Positions 27,348 to 37,300 of a stretch of DNA of 64,000 nt are shown piece by piece. This stretch comes from UBA10348 sp002469915 (GTDB lineage Bacteria; Bacteroidota; Rhodothermia; Rhodothermales; UBA10348), in NCBI GenBank assembly GCA_029249345.1, contig JAQWHM010000007.1, positions 1-64,000 of the forward strand. The letters are read 5' to 3'. Below the pieces are notes generated by a model. That model saw only the letters and a list, made by a program, of their open reading frames with translations. It did no database searches and had not been told where the DNA came from. Made by a program: the position numbers and the translations under genes. Positions within the stretch are counted from its first letter, which is position 1. Every line of letters starts with the position of its first letter.

Positions 27348-28781
27348 TTGAAAACGACACTTTTTACATCTGGACTTAAAAGCGCACTGCTCGTGTTGCT
27401 TTGCCTGTGCGCGGCTTGGCCTGCTCTGGCGTCCAATCGAATGACATCCGATGGTGTTCGATATGTGGATGAAGTGTCCGTTCGTGTACTTGGAAGCACT
27501 ACTCTCCCAAGTGTACGGATTGCACCGATCAGCGGCTCTTTTGTGGTACAATCTGAAAATGGTTCGTATTCCCGACGGACTGGACGCGAAGTCGTTATTA
27601 CAGCGATCGGTAATCAGGTAGAAATCAGCATTGATGGCCGAAACGAGCGGTTGGCTTCGATTCGATTTCTACCCGAAGCGGGCTCCGCACTATATCTGAA
27701 GACCCACAATAGCAATCACTCATATGCTGGTGAATTGGAAGTCCAGAGCACCTCGAAAGGACTACGCATACTGAATATTGTACCACTTGAGGATTATGTA
27801 GCCTCAGTCGTCGGCTCTGAATATGGACTAGACGATCTGGAAGGAGCAAAAGCGATGGCCGTTGTGGCGCGAACCTATGCCCTGTATGCACTCGAGAATG
27901 GAAAAGAACTGCGTGATCATGAAGGTTTCCAGGTTTATGGGGGCTTAAAACGCGCTACTCCAGCTGCAAGGCGGGCTGCGCAGCAGACCGCCGGACAGGT
28001 CCTTGAACACAAAGGGAATCTCATTGAAGCTGTTTACTCAGCTTCCAACGGTGGCAGAACGGCCTCAAACACGACAATATGGGGCAGTAAACCGCTTCCC
28101 TACCTAAAGTCTCGCAAGGATTCCTGGGATTCTAAATCGCCTTACGCTTCTTGGACATGGACCGTTAGCGAAAAGGAATTGCATCGAGCCCTGACGGCTT
28201 CGTTTGGTCTGAAGGTCAAGGATATACGCATCCTAGAAGAGGCAGGAGATGGTAGAATTGAGTCCGTGCGTCTTAAAGGAAATAAATCCTCGAAAGACGT
28301 AACGGGTACTGCTTTCCGGGCAGCAGTTGCCCGTCATTTTGGGTCTAAATCCCTGCGTAGCACATTATTCTCCGCGAATGAACGCCGAGGCACATATACC
28401 TTTAAAGGCAAGGGCTTTGGCCATGGTGTAGGCTTAAGTCAATGGGGCGCCCACTTTATGGCCCTGGACGGTAAATCCTTTTCTCAGATTCTCGACTTTT
28501 ATTATGCCGATACCCAATTGGATAACCGTTTTGGGGATGAATCATCGAGGCATGCTCGTATCGAGCTTCCCGTGTTGACGTCTCGCTCTTATTCGAAAGA
28601 AGCGAAGGGATCACCCCCTGTGCAAAGGGTATCGGGCGAAATGGAGACTCCTAAAGAAAAAAGATCTGTTTTTTCGAAAAAAAATAACTCGGCAGAGAAA
28701 CAGACCGAAAACATCTGGAAACACGGCAAAAAGACCACTAAGCGTAAGAAATCGAAAGGATCAAAACGCTCTGGCTGGTAG
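27348..28781 (+). CDS. SpoIID/LytB domain secreted protein
   Basis: From the TTG at 27348 (GGGAAG just upstream) the product has 477 residues with a good signal peptide, MKTTLFTSGLKSALLVLL to ALAS. A second in-frame TTG at 27303 would give a longer n-region. The SpoIID/LytB domain contains ILNIVPLEDYVASVVGSE, AMAVVARTYALY, an SASNGGRTASNTTIWG block and GKGFGHGVGLSQWGA near residue 364. SpoIID enzymes cleave glycan strands of peptidoglycan that have lost their stem peptides, and the domain is widespread outside spore formers. The last about 60 residues are strongly basic (KKTTKRKKSKGSKR). Confidence 0.88.
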   Translation: MKTTLFTSGLKSALLVLLCLCAAWPALASNRMTSDGVRYVDEVSVRVLGSTTLPSVRIAPISGSFVVQSENGSYSRRTGREVVITAIGNQVEISIDGRNERLASIRFLPEAGSALYLKTHNSNHSYAGELEVQSTSKGLRILNIVPLEDYVASVVGSEYGLDDLEGAKAMAVVARTYALYALENGKELRDHEGFQVYGGLKRATPAARRAAQQTAGQVLEHKGNLIEAVYSASNGGRTASNTTIWGSKPLPYLKSRKDSWDSKSPYASWTWTVSEKELHRALTASFGLKVKDIRILEEAGDGRIESVRLKGNKSSKDVTGTAFRAAVARHFGSKSLRSTLFSANERRGTYTFKGKGFGHGVGLSQWGAHFMALDGKSFSQILDFYYADTQLDNRFGDESSRHARIELPVLTSRSYSKEAKGSPPVQRVSGEMETPKEKRSVFSKKNNSAEKQTENIWKHGKKTTKRKKSKGSKRSGW

Positions 28782-28877
28782 AGTTACCTACTGCACACCT
28801 ATTCGTTTGTGGCGAACCGAGGGGAGCCCCTACCGTCTGGCGGATGTGCCAATTTTCAGCCAACGCAAAATAAGCCT

Positions 28878-30779
28878 CTAGCCATTCTCTTTATCGGCAA
28901 GCTCGGCCCATCGATCCATATCTGATTCAAGTTGACCGTTTAGGTCACCAAGCTCCTTGGATAGCTCTGAGATAGCATCAAAATCTACTGCGTTTTGAGA
29001 TAAGGCCTCTTCAATTTCTGCCTTCCGCAGTTCTCCTTGTTCAATCCGCTTCTCAACGTTGGACAGTTCCTGTTTTTCCTTGTAGGACAGCTTCTTGGAC
29101 GTCTCATCCTTTTTTGATGCGCGTTTCGCCTTGCCTGATTTTGGGGTTGATGAGGCGGCATCCGCTTCTGCGGCTTCCTCTCGTTGCTTTATTTCCAAAA
29201 ATGCACTGTAATCCCCTGGATATTCCCGGATATGGCCTTTCCCTTCAAAACGAAGAATATGGTCTATTGTCCTATCCAGAAACCAGCGATCATGCGATAC
29301 CACGATCAAAACTCCTTCAAACGTATCTAAATACTCTTCCAGAGCCGCAAGCGTCGGAATATCTAGATCATTGGTCGGCTCATCCAGCAACAAAATATTA
29401 GGAGCCTCCATGAGCACCAGAGCGAGATCCAATCGTCTTCGCTCGCCACCCGATAGTTTGGCTACCGGAGTATACTGGACGGCCGGTGGAAACATGAAGC
29501 GCTCGAGCATCTGACTAGCCGATATCGTACTACCGTCGGCTGTTCGAACGTGTTCAGCAACCTCTTTGACCGTATCAATCACTCTGAGCGATTCATTGAG
29601 CGGTCGTCCTTCTTGGTCGAAATAGCCAATGACCGTCGTTGGGCCAGCTTCAATAGATCCGAAATCAGGCTGAATTTGGCCCGAAATAAGCTTTAAAAAC
29701 GTTGTTTTTCCAGTACCATTTTCGCCAATGATACCGAGCCGATCAGTTCGTGTGAGCAGTCGCGTAAAGTCTTTAACTAGCGTGACCCCGTCGTAAGATT
29801 TAGTCACTTTCTCCAACTCCAAGACTTTTTTACCCAAGCGTGTGGATGCCGCCGCAAGCTGAATCGTAGCGTCCCGACCCGATCTTCCACCCTCTTGTAA
29901 GGCCTGCGCCCGTTCTACCCGATACTTAGCTTTTGAGGTCCGCGCCTTGGGCCCTCTGCGCAGCCATTCTAACTCTCGTCGAGCCAAATTTCGGCGGGTT
30001 CGCTCCGTGGCCTCCGCCAGACGCTCTGCTTCTTCCTTCAACTCCAGATACCGAGTGTAGTTACCCTCGTACTTATTGACCCCTCCTGGCTCCACTTCCA
30101 ACATTCGGTTGGTGACTCGATCCAGAAAATACCGATCATGGGTTACGAGCAGTAGTGCGCCCGGATACCGAGAGAGATAGACTTCAAGCCAGGCAATCGT
30201 TTCGGTGTCAAGATGGTTAGTAGGCTCATCGAGCAACAGCAAATCGGGTTGAATGACTAGAGCGCGGGCCATAGCCACACGCTTGCGTTGACCACCAGAT
30301 AACGTCCCAACCCGAGCGTTCATGTCTTTGAGACCCAAGCGATCCAGAACGGCCCGTGCACTAGCCTCCCGATCCCATCCCCCAGTAACATCTAACTGAT
30401 GACTCAACTCAGAAACCCGGTCCAGCAATTTTTCGTCGATCTCCTCCCCCGTCGTCAACGCAAATGAGGCCTCCTCATAATCATGCAGCAGCCTCAATGT
30501 GGGGTCTCCTTTATCAAAAACAGCGTCCAAAATAGACTGATCAGGCTCGAAATCAGGATTTTGGGGTAGATAGGCTACTCGGGCTGACTTTGAAATCATC
30601 AACCTACCGCCATCGGAAACCTCCGCGCCAGCAATAATGCGCATTAACGTGGTTTTTCCGGAACCGTTAGCTCCGATCAATCCCATGCGTTCATTGTGTT
30701 CCAGCCCGAAGGTCACATCGCTGAGCAGTGGCTTCACACCAAAGCTTTTGTGCAGTCCTTCAATGTTGAGAATGTTCAT
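28878..30779 (-). CDS. uup: ABC-F family ATPase Uup
   Basis: The 633-residue protein has two ATPase domains with Walker A GANGSGKTT (about 37-45) and GENGTGKTT (about 353-361). Both have signature motifs (LSGGQRKR, LSGGERRR) and Walker B LLLLDEPTNHLD and LLLDEPTNDLD. They are joined by a charged linker. The C-terminal coiled coil of about 90 residues (SYKEKQELSNVEKRIEQ and onward) is the Uup-type domain that separates it from EttA. Uup binds ribosomes and DNA junctions and affects transposon excision. It has no membrane segments. The divergent leader carries alternative RNA pairings. Confidence 0.93.
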   Translation of the reverse strand: MNILNIEGLHKSFGVKPLLSDVTFGLEHNERMGLIGANGSGKTTLMRIIAGAEVSDGGRLMISKSARVAYLPQNPDFEPDQSILDAVFDKGDPTLRLLHDYEEASFALTTGEEIDEKLLDRVSELSHQLDVTGGWDREASARAVLDRLGLKDMNARVGTLSGGQRKRVAMARALVIQPDLLLLDEPTNHLDTETIAWLEVYLSRYPGALLLVTHDRYFLDRVTNRMLEVEPGGVNKYEGNYTRYLELKEEAERLAEATERTRRNLARRELEWLRRGPKARTSKAKYRVERAQALQEGGRSGRDATIQLAAASTRLGKKVLELEKVTKSYDGVTLVKDFTRLLTRTDRLGIIGENGTGKTTFLKLISGQIQPDFGSIEAGPTTVIGYFDQEGRPLNESLRVIDTVKEVAEHVRTADGSTISASQMLERFMFPPAVQYTPVAKLSGGERRRLDLALVLMEAPNILLLDEPTNDLDIPTLAALEEYLDTFEGVLIVVSHDRWFLDRTIDHILRFEGKGHIREYPGDYSAFLEIKQREEAAEADAASSTPKSGKAKRASKKDETSKKLSYKEKQELSNVEKRIEQGELRKAEIEEALSQNAVDFDAISELSKELGDLNGQLESDMDRWAELADKENG

Positions 30780-30808
30780 AGGGCGCCTTTATGAGTCGGA
30801 ACTGGAAC

Positions 30809-30926
30809 GGCGATAAGATACCTATTCGAGAACGAGCGTAAGAGGAATTGGAGTCAAGAATGAGCGTACCTTCTACCTAAACAGTTCGTAAGGCTCATAT
30901 CTTACGCCTAGCATATTCCTCTCTTA
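30809..30926. promoter_or_regulatory. Interleaved inverted repeats in the uup divergent leader
   Basis: GGCGATAAGATA (30809-30820) can pair with TATCTTACGCC (30898-30908) with one bulge. AGAGGAAT (30841-30848) pairs with ATTCCTCT (30915-30922), so the two pairings cross. CTTACG (30901-30906) can alternatively pair with CGTAAG at 30887-30892. Such competing pairs resemble an attenuator, but chance cannot be excluded. Confidence 0.3.
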
Positions 30927-30986
30927 GTTGTCGTGTTTTTCATGGTCGTACGAGTTACTATTTGGCACACAAGTCTTCTGGATTAG

Positions 30987-31385
30987 ATGTCTACATCTCC
31001 TGTTCAATATTCAACTCATGATCGCAATGCACCCTACTGGGCCGCTACCTTAATCATTTTGGGTACACTGGGCCTTTTAGCTGATTTTGCAATCAATACG
31101 CCGTTTTGGAATGGATATATTCTCGATATGACGGGTCCGGCGTGGCACTACATTCTGGTACGAGGACTCTTTACCACAAAAAAAGACAATCGCTGGACTC
31201 GCCTTTTTACGCCCATCCACACCTTTATCCTGTTCGTTTTAGTTTGCTTTAGTATCGAGGGCATCCAATACCTCGAGTGGTATGACTCCACATTCGACCC
31301 CATGGATTTTCTAGCGTATATCTCTATTCTAACGCCATTGTTTGTGATCGACCTTTTTTTTCAAGAAAAGCCAAACGTGATCTGA
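30987..31385 (+). CDS. Small integral membrane protein, function unknown
   Basis: The 132-residue product has three hydrophobic stretches, at about 17-36 (YWAATLIILGTLGLLADFA), 75-95 (TFILFVLVCFSIEGI) and 108-124 (LAYISILTPLFVIDLFF). A conserved-looking TGPAWHYILVRG lies between them. I do not recognise the family. It is the first of three close plus-strand genes, followed after 22 bases by a cupin and then by a ceramidase-like gene, and is probably in one operon with them. Confidence 0.75.
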   Translation: MSTSPVQYSTHDRNAPYWAATLIILGTLGLLADFAINTPFWNGYILDMTGPAWHYILVRGLFTTKKDNRWTRLFTPIHTFILFVLVCFSIEGIQYLEWYDSTFDPMDFLAYISILTPLFVIDLFFQEKPNVI

Positions 31386-31407
31386 TCATAGGATTTACTA
31401 CAACAAC

Positions 31408-31776
31408 ATGCAGACGAACCTACCGCTGAACTTTAAAGACAAACTTGATCAATTCACTGAACAGTGGAGTCCAAAAGTAATCGCCGAGATGAACGACTAC
31501 CAGTTCAAGTTAGCCAAGCTTCAAGGTGAGTTTGTTTGGCATAACCATCCTGAAACGGATGAAACCTTTATCGTTCTGCATGGCAAAATGACCATCTTAT
31601 TTAGAGATAACTCAATCGATCTTAACGCAGGTGAAATGTTTGTCGTGCCCAAAGGAGTTGAACACAAACCCGTAGCCAAACAGGAATGTCATATTCTGCT
31701 TGTTGAACCCAGAGGCGTCACCAATACAGGTCAGACATCGAGTAATCTTACTGCTGAAAATGATATCTGGATATGA
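31408..31776 (+). CDS. Cupin domain protein
   Basis: The 122-residue single cupin has metal ligands in the classic places: His45, His47 and Glu52 in WHNHPETDETF, and His86 in VPKGVEHKP. A G(X)5 turn, LHGKMTILF, lies between. Small cupins bind a divalent metal and can be isomerases, dioxygenases or mere binders; no substrate can be assigned. It ends four bases before the ceramidase-like gene. Confidence 0.9.
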   Translation: MQTNLPLNFKDKLDQFTEQWSPKVIAEMNDYQFKLAKLQGEFVWHNHPETDETFIVLHGKMTILFRDNSIDLNAGEMFVVPKGVEHKPVAKQECHILLVEPRGVTNTGQTSSNLTAENDIWI

Positions 31777-31779
31777 CCC

Positions 31780-32535
31780 ATGATCCGCACTTCACTTACG
31801 CTCATTAACTGGCGCGTCGGCCTTCTGCTTTCTTTCATTGCAGGGTCTCTCTTCTGGCTTTTCACCTTAGATCCAATACCTCAAAACCCTGCCTACCACG
31901 CGTTTGCAGATTCTGGTTCATGGTTTGGCATACCCAATACTTGGAATGTGATCTCAAATGTGCCGTTCCTTATCGCCGGCTTTTGGGGCGTGCACATGGT
32001 GCTTTCCTTGAAGGATCAGCGTTCGTACACAGGCTGGCTCGTGCTTTTTGTCGGTATCTGTTTTGTGTCCTTTGGCTCGGCTTATTATCACTGGAATCCC
32101 AGTAATGACTCCCTAGTGTGGGACCGCTTGCCGATGACGGTAGGCTTTATGGGACTATTCGTTGCCCTGACTGGTGAATATGTAGGTCAAAAATGGATTC
32201 GGATTCTTCTAGTGCCCGCGATTGTGATCGGAGCCAGCTCCGTTCTTGTTTGGCATCTCACCGACGACTTAAGGTTTTATGCGTGGGTACAGGGTATGCC
32301 GCTCGGTGTCGTTGCCATTTACCTGCTCGTATTCAAGTCAGCCTATTCACATACTTGGACGCTAGCCATTGCGCTGAGCGCCTACATCCTAGCAAAAGTG
32401 GTTGAGTCCTACGACGTAGAGGTCTTTGATATGATTGCTCTAAGTGGACATAGCCTCAAACATCTCTTGGCAGCTACCGGTTGTTTCCTACTCGTCAGTT
32501 ACATCCAGCATCGCGGACCCCGCCAAAACGCCTAA
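31780..32535 (+). CDS. Alkaline ceramidase-like membrane hydrolase (CREST superfamily)
   Basis: The 251-residue, seven-helix protein has the ceramidase signatures: NTWNVISNVPFLIAG, FVSFGSAYYHWNPSNDSLVWDR split over helices 3-4, LPMTVGF, and SGHSLKHLLAA near the C-terminus. The three histidines (YYHW, SGHS, LKHL) match the zinc site of alkaline ceramidases. The enzyme hydrolyses the ceramide amide bond in the membrane. Sphingolipids are common in the Bacteroidota group, so a lipid-turnover role fits, but bacterial members of this family are rarely tested. It is co-directional with the cupin. Confidence 0.87.
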   Translation: MIRTSLTLINWRVGLLLSFIAGSLFWLFTLDPIPQNPAYHAFADSGSWFGIPNTWNVISNVPFLIAGFWGVHMVLSLKDQRSYTGWLVLFVGICFVSFGSAYYHWNPSNDSLVWDRLPMTVGFMGLFVALTGEYVGQKWIRILLVPAIVIGASSVLVWHLTDDLRFYAWVQGMPLGVVAIYLLVFKSAYSHTWTLAIALSAYILAKVVESYDVEVFDMIALSGHSLKHLLAATGCFLLVSYIQHRGPRQNA

Positions 32536-32556
32536 TCATCTCAAATCAGGCCCCTA

Positions 32557-33045
32557 ATGCGCATTTACCTTCCCTTTTTGGTTCTCGCAATCGTATCCGC
32601 TACGGCTGCCTTAGGACAAAAACCCGACCCTTACCGGCAAAATATGGAGCTGGATGGTCCGAGTTTTGTGGCGGTGACCGTGCAGAATGTGGACAAAGCT
32701 GCCCAGTGGTACAGCACTATCCTAAAGCTCGATTTGGCCAGCAGCGTGGATGCTGATGATGATCGATACCGCATCCGTATCCTCAGTGGTAATGGGATGA
32801 CGGTAGAGCTTATTGAGCAGGCTGATGCTACTCAGCCGCCCGCGACTAGGCAGTATGGTTTATTCAAGTTTGGATTCTACGTCAAGGATATAGGTGGCTT
32901 TTTCAACTACCTAAAAACTTGGCAAGTAGATACCGATGACACCGTCTTTTACGATGAGGCTTTAGATGCCAAATCCTTCGGTTTTATAGACCTTTATGGC
33001 AATCGTTTGCAGGTCTTTCAGCGATGCGACACTTTTGACTGTTAG
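32557..33045 (+). CDS. Secreted VOC (glyoxalase/bleomycin-resistance) family protein
   Basis: The 162-residue product has a signal peptide (about 1-20, AALG/Q). One VOC module follows: FVAVTVQNVDKAAQWYSTIL, then VELIEQ, FKFGFYVKDIGGFFNYL and a final FGFIDLYGNRLQVFQ. The second-half Glu/Gln metal positions are partly conserved. Exported VOC proteins of this sort lack known substrates. It follows the ceramidase-like gene by 21 bases and is probably the end of that operon. Confidence 0.85.
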   Translation: MRIYLPFLVLAIVSATAALGQKPDPYRQNMELDGPSFVAVTVQNVDKAAQWYSTILKLDLASSVDADDDRYRIRILSGNGMTVELIEQADATQPPATRQYGLFKFGFYVKDIGGFFNYLKTWQVDTDDTVFYDEALDAKSFGFIDLYGNRLQVFQRCDTFDC

Positions 33046-33071
33046 TCGAGATCAGGCCTGAATGAACCGTT

Positions 33072-34361
33072 TTATTCCGTTTTAGCCTTCCCAAATTCAG
33101 GATCGATATCTACCAAAGAGGCGACTAAAAAGCCAGGTATAGTGGCCAGTAATATCCAGATGAAAAAGTTCTGGTACCCCAGCATTTCCTGTAACCAGCC
33201 ACTGATCATTCCTGGAATCATCATCCCAAGAGCCATAAATCCGGTGCATATTGCGAAATGGGCTGTTTTATGAGGTCCCTCGGCTGCATAAATCATGAAT
33301 AACATGAATGCCGTAAAACCGAACCCATATCCAAATTGCTCAACAGCCACTGCGATGTTCACGATCAGCGAGCTCTCTGGCAGAAACGTGGACAGTAACA
33401 GATAAACGACGTTTGGCAGGTTGATAGCAGCAACCATGGGCCAGAGCCAAAACTTGAGTCCTTGTTTGGCCGCAAGAAACCCTCCCAATAATCCTCCCAG
33501 CGTAAGCGAGATGATCCCGACGGTGCCATACACAAATCCAACTTCAGTCGTGGAAAGCCCGAGGCCTCCTACTGCAGCTTCATCCAGCAGGAAGGGCGAG
33601 GCCATTTTGACTAATTGGGCTTCCGAAAAGCGGTAGAATAGGATGAAAAGGATGATCGTAGTGACACCCTTTTTCTGAAAGAAGGTCGAAAACGTCTTTA
33701 GGAATTCAGAAAATAAGTTCGATGCGCTGGCTTCTGCTGTTGGTACATCTGTTGCCGGGCGCGGCAGCACAAATCGATGATAGACCATGAACAGCAAAAA
33801 CAATGCTGCCGCAATTCCCATCGTCATAGCCCATGCCATAGGAATATCGCCCGTCGAGGTCTCAAGCTGACCCGCAACCATAACGAGTAAACCCTGCCCC
33901 GCAATCATGGCGAAGCGATAAAATGTACTCCGAATGCCCACGAACCACGCCTGGTTGGAGTCATCCACGGCCAGCATATAAAATCCATCTGCCGCGATGT
34001 CGTGCGTGGCACTACTGAACGCGATGAGCCAGAAGAAAACGAGGGACCACCGAAAAAAATCAGGGCCTGGTAAGGTTAACGCCACGGACGCCATCGCGGC
34101 GCCTATCACGAGCTGCATAGTCACAATCCAGAAACGTTTCGTTTTCAGGATGTCCACAAAAGGACTCCACAGCGGCTTAATTACCCAAGGCAAATACAAC
34201 CAACTGGTATAGAGCGCGATATCCGTATTGGAGATTCCCAGACGCTTGTACATAATGACCGAGAGCGTCATAACGATTACGTAAGGAATTCCCTCTGCGA
34301 AATAGAGACTTGGAATCCATCGCCAGGCTCTGCGCCGTTCTGTAAGTGTATCGTGGCTCAT
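33072..34361 (-). CDS. AmpG-like MFS permease
   Basis: The 429-residue, 12-helix transporter opens IPSLYFAEGIPYVIVM and has LYLPWVIKPLWSPFVD (the AmpG/SLC33-type motif) and SATHDIAADGFYM. AmpG carries GlcNAc-anhydroMurNAc-peptides from periplasm to cytoplasm for cell-wall recycling. Immediately upstream in the same orientation lie a predicted amidase and a glycan hydrolase of peptidoglycan, so muropeptide or wall-sugar uptake is a well-supported guess. The gap to the amidase stop is only 10 bases. Confidence 0.85.
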   Translation of the reverse strand: MSHDTLTERRRAWRWIPSLYFAEGIPYVIVMTLSVIMYKRLGISNTDIALYTSWLYLPWVIKPLWSPFVDILKTKRFWIVTMQLVIGAAMASVALTLPGPDFFRWSLVFFWLIAFSSATHDIAADGFYMLAVDDSNQAWFVGIRSTFYRFAMIAGQGLLVMVAGQLETSTGDIPMAWAMTMGIAAALFLLFMVYHRFVLPRPATDVPTAEASASNLFSEFLKTFSTFFQKKGVTTIILFILFYRFSEAQLVKMASPFLLDEAAVGGLGLSTTEVGFVYGTVGIISLTLGGLLGGFLAAKQGLKFWLWPMVAAINLPNVVYLLLSTFLPESSLIVNIAVAVEQFGYGFGFTAFMLFMIYAAEGPHKTAHFAICTGFMALGMMIPGMISGWLQEMLGYQNFFIWILLATIPGFLVASLVDIDPEFGKAKTE

Positions 34362-34371
34362 AGGTCAGGTA

Positions 34372-37300
34372 TTAGTTATTGCTGAGGTAGTTCAGCATGG
34401 ATTGCATAAGCTCAATTCGGACCGAACGACCACCAATGACGGTTTCAAAAGGAAAACCAGCCACAACAACGCCGCTGGTACCTGAGCGACCAATCATCGC
34501 ACTCATGTTGTTGTCCCCATAACGCAGGAGGATCTGCGCACCCTCGGCTGGTTCCAAGGCATCTGGGCTCTCAACCCGATATATATCTGCCGTAGGATCG
34601 GTGTTAAACCAGATTTCACCCAGGTTTTCAAACGCCCCAATACCATAGGTGTGACCCACCTCAACAGCATGATCCGTCCGCCAGGTAAAGGACAGACGGT
34701 CCTCTGCGAAGTCCTTCGCTTCCTCGGAGGCACCGGACCCAGCCAAGTCGGAAGCCACGTGAGCGCCCGTGACGATTACGGCACCGCTATAGTCTATGAG
34801 CATCTTTTGCATCTCTGGAGAGACCGCCTGAAAATCCGTTAACATTCCCGGTCCAGTGGTCGTTTTTTCTTCCCCTAAGATCAAATCAACAAACGGATAA
34901 GCCTCTAATCGAACCAGGCCTTCTTCGATCGCTTCATCAGACGATGTCGCAAATGAATAGCCACTAGCAAGAATGGCATCTCCATGGATAGCCGGATAGT
35001 TGAACGTATTACCGGTTAGAACTTGCGTTTCTTGGGTAGAATAACTGGCACCATGTCCCGGCGCGTCGTCGTCCAGCCACGGAGATTGCGAGTCAAAATC
35101 ATATTGCCGACCCACGTAGGACAGATCCATTCCATCGGCCACTCCTTCGTCCTCAAAGTCCGCAAAACCCCTAAAAGAGCCATATTCGAGGACGGCTGGA
35201 GCCGAAATCCGATCAAAACCAGCAATTACCATGACCGTTGGCCCCTCCTGAGCGCCAAATGGTTGGCCAGCCGCTACTTCCTCGCTTGGCATACTTTCGC
35301 CGCCAGCATTGACCCCTGCTACGCGAAACCGGTATACCACGCCCGCTTCGATCTCATCTAATACGAAGTGATTTTCTCGGACCCATTGGCCCGGAGCATA
35401 GCTTCCTTCATCACGCGCGACATACACTACATAGGCGTCGGGGGCGGCACTAGATTCTAGCGGATCCATAACAGCTTCCCAGCTCACTTTTAGCTTACCC
35501 GAGTCTATCCATTCCGTACGTAAGTGCGAAACCGGTAGCGGTTGGATGACCGGCTCGTAGCCATGTTGGTCAGCCAAAAAGTAGGCCATGCTTTTATACA
35601 CAGAACGGGCCACATCAAATCGGAAGCGCGGGTCAAGACCAAACTTCATGTCCGCGAAATTCTGATGGGATAGCAGCTCCAACAAAACACCTGGTACGTT
35701 GGGTCGCACCGCTTCGCTGTAATCCCGATCCCAGATAGCGCGCCGATTCCAATTTGGATCATATTTGGCCCGCAAATCATCTACAATAGTCGTTTGCATA
35801 ATGTCCCCTAAATCCCGGTTGGCAACGCGGGATTGTCCATCGGGAAACGTCTTATCACCAACAGCCCCGGTCGATGAATAAATCATCAGGGTACCAATCG
35901 TACGCTCGTTTTGCGTAATCCCAGCATCGGTATGAAAAGCTAGAGATAGATCTACTGGAACGTTGAGCCCGACTTGATCTCGATTTTTGTTGGGTCCAAA
36001 AGGAGCACCAACGAGATAGTTCACCCATTCAGCGCGACCACGGTAGTCATCGACATAATCATTTAGGTCCTCGGTCACATTATAGACCAACGCGTCAGGC
36101 ATGCCTGCGAATTGCATGTAGTAGCGGGCTCCCTCCGTAAACCGAGGTCGACCGCTGGTCATTCCACCTCTTTCCACAGAGCCCATTCCGCCGCCAAATC
36201 GTACGACGTCAGCAGAAATGATCTTACCCGGATCCGAGCTCACGTTACTAAGCTCAACACGCCCACTTTCGGGCCTGGATCCCTTCATAAAATCAAAGTG
36301 ACCGAGGTACACCCAGGTCCCCCCAGCCATTTGTTGATTTACGCTGATCGTCGTGGCGCCGCCAAGATGATGCACGGTGTAGCGCGCATCCCGCGTGGCC
36401 TCTTCTTCTTTTCCGAAAGCCACATAGACGGCGTACCTGCCCGTAGCCGCAAAGTCAGGATTCCAACTCACCATCGCGCTGGAGACAGTATCCGTCGTGG
36501 AGACGCGATACGTGCCTTCCTCGAACGGGTTCACTGCGCCTAAGGACTCAAAATGCCGATAGCCTGGTTTTTCAGCCTTTTTCCAAGCAAAATCTTTCTC
36601 ACCAATTTCCAAATACCGGTTACTTTCCGCTTTTTCACTATCAAAATCCACGACTACTTCGTGGGTCTGAACGTCACGTTCTCTAGGAATATGGACATAT
36701 GCACCCGCGCCCTCTAACATCGGCATCAAATAAGGCACGACAAAAGACATCGGGAATAGGTCCTCGACAGTCTGAAAGAGTCGGGCACGTTGCCATTCCC
36801 ATCTATCCAGTCTGGTTTCATAGTACCAGCCGTGACTAGGCCAAATGGCAATATGGCGGCCCGATAGCTGCGCATCGGCCCGCCAGAGCTTCGATAAATC
36901 GGTAGTAAGGCGCGCCTTTTCGTCCGGTGAGGCAGGCATCCGGCTCACGTCCCGATCGCCGGAGCGATACACGTTGGGAACGAGATCTTTTAAGGGGATG
37001 CCCATCGCGCTCATTTTCAAATCGTAATCTTGAAACGCCTCGCCTAGAGCCCTTCGAACGACTTGCTCAAACTTGTTTATGGTTTCTTCTCGAAAGGCCT
37101 GCTGGCCGAATGCGTCATTGAGTTCAGCATGAATCTGATGCTTAACCTGATCCACCTTCACGGTGTCTGTTTTAGACCCCGGGTCCAACCGAAATCCGCA
37201 CGTCTCTGAACGATCCAGACACCCATTTAAAGCTATTGTAAAACGCTCCTCTGCGATCATTCCGGCTTCTTCTGCAGATAGAGCATCCACGTTCACCAAA

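Noticed and set aside
36112..36543. 143-residue frame opposite the amidase gene
   Set aside because: Antisense to conserved domains of the amidase; Arg/His-rich composition typical of shadows.
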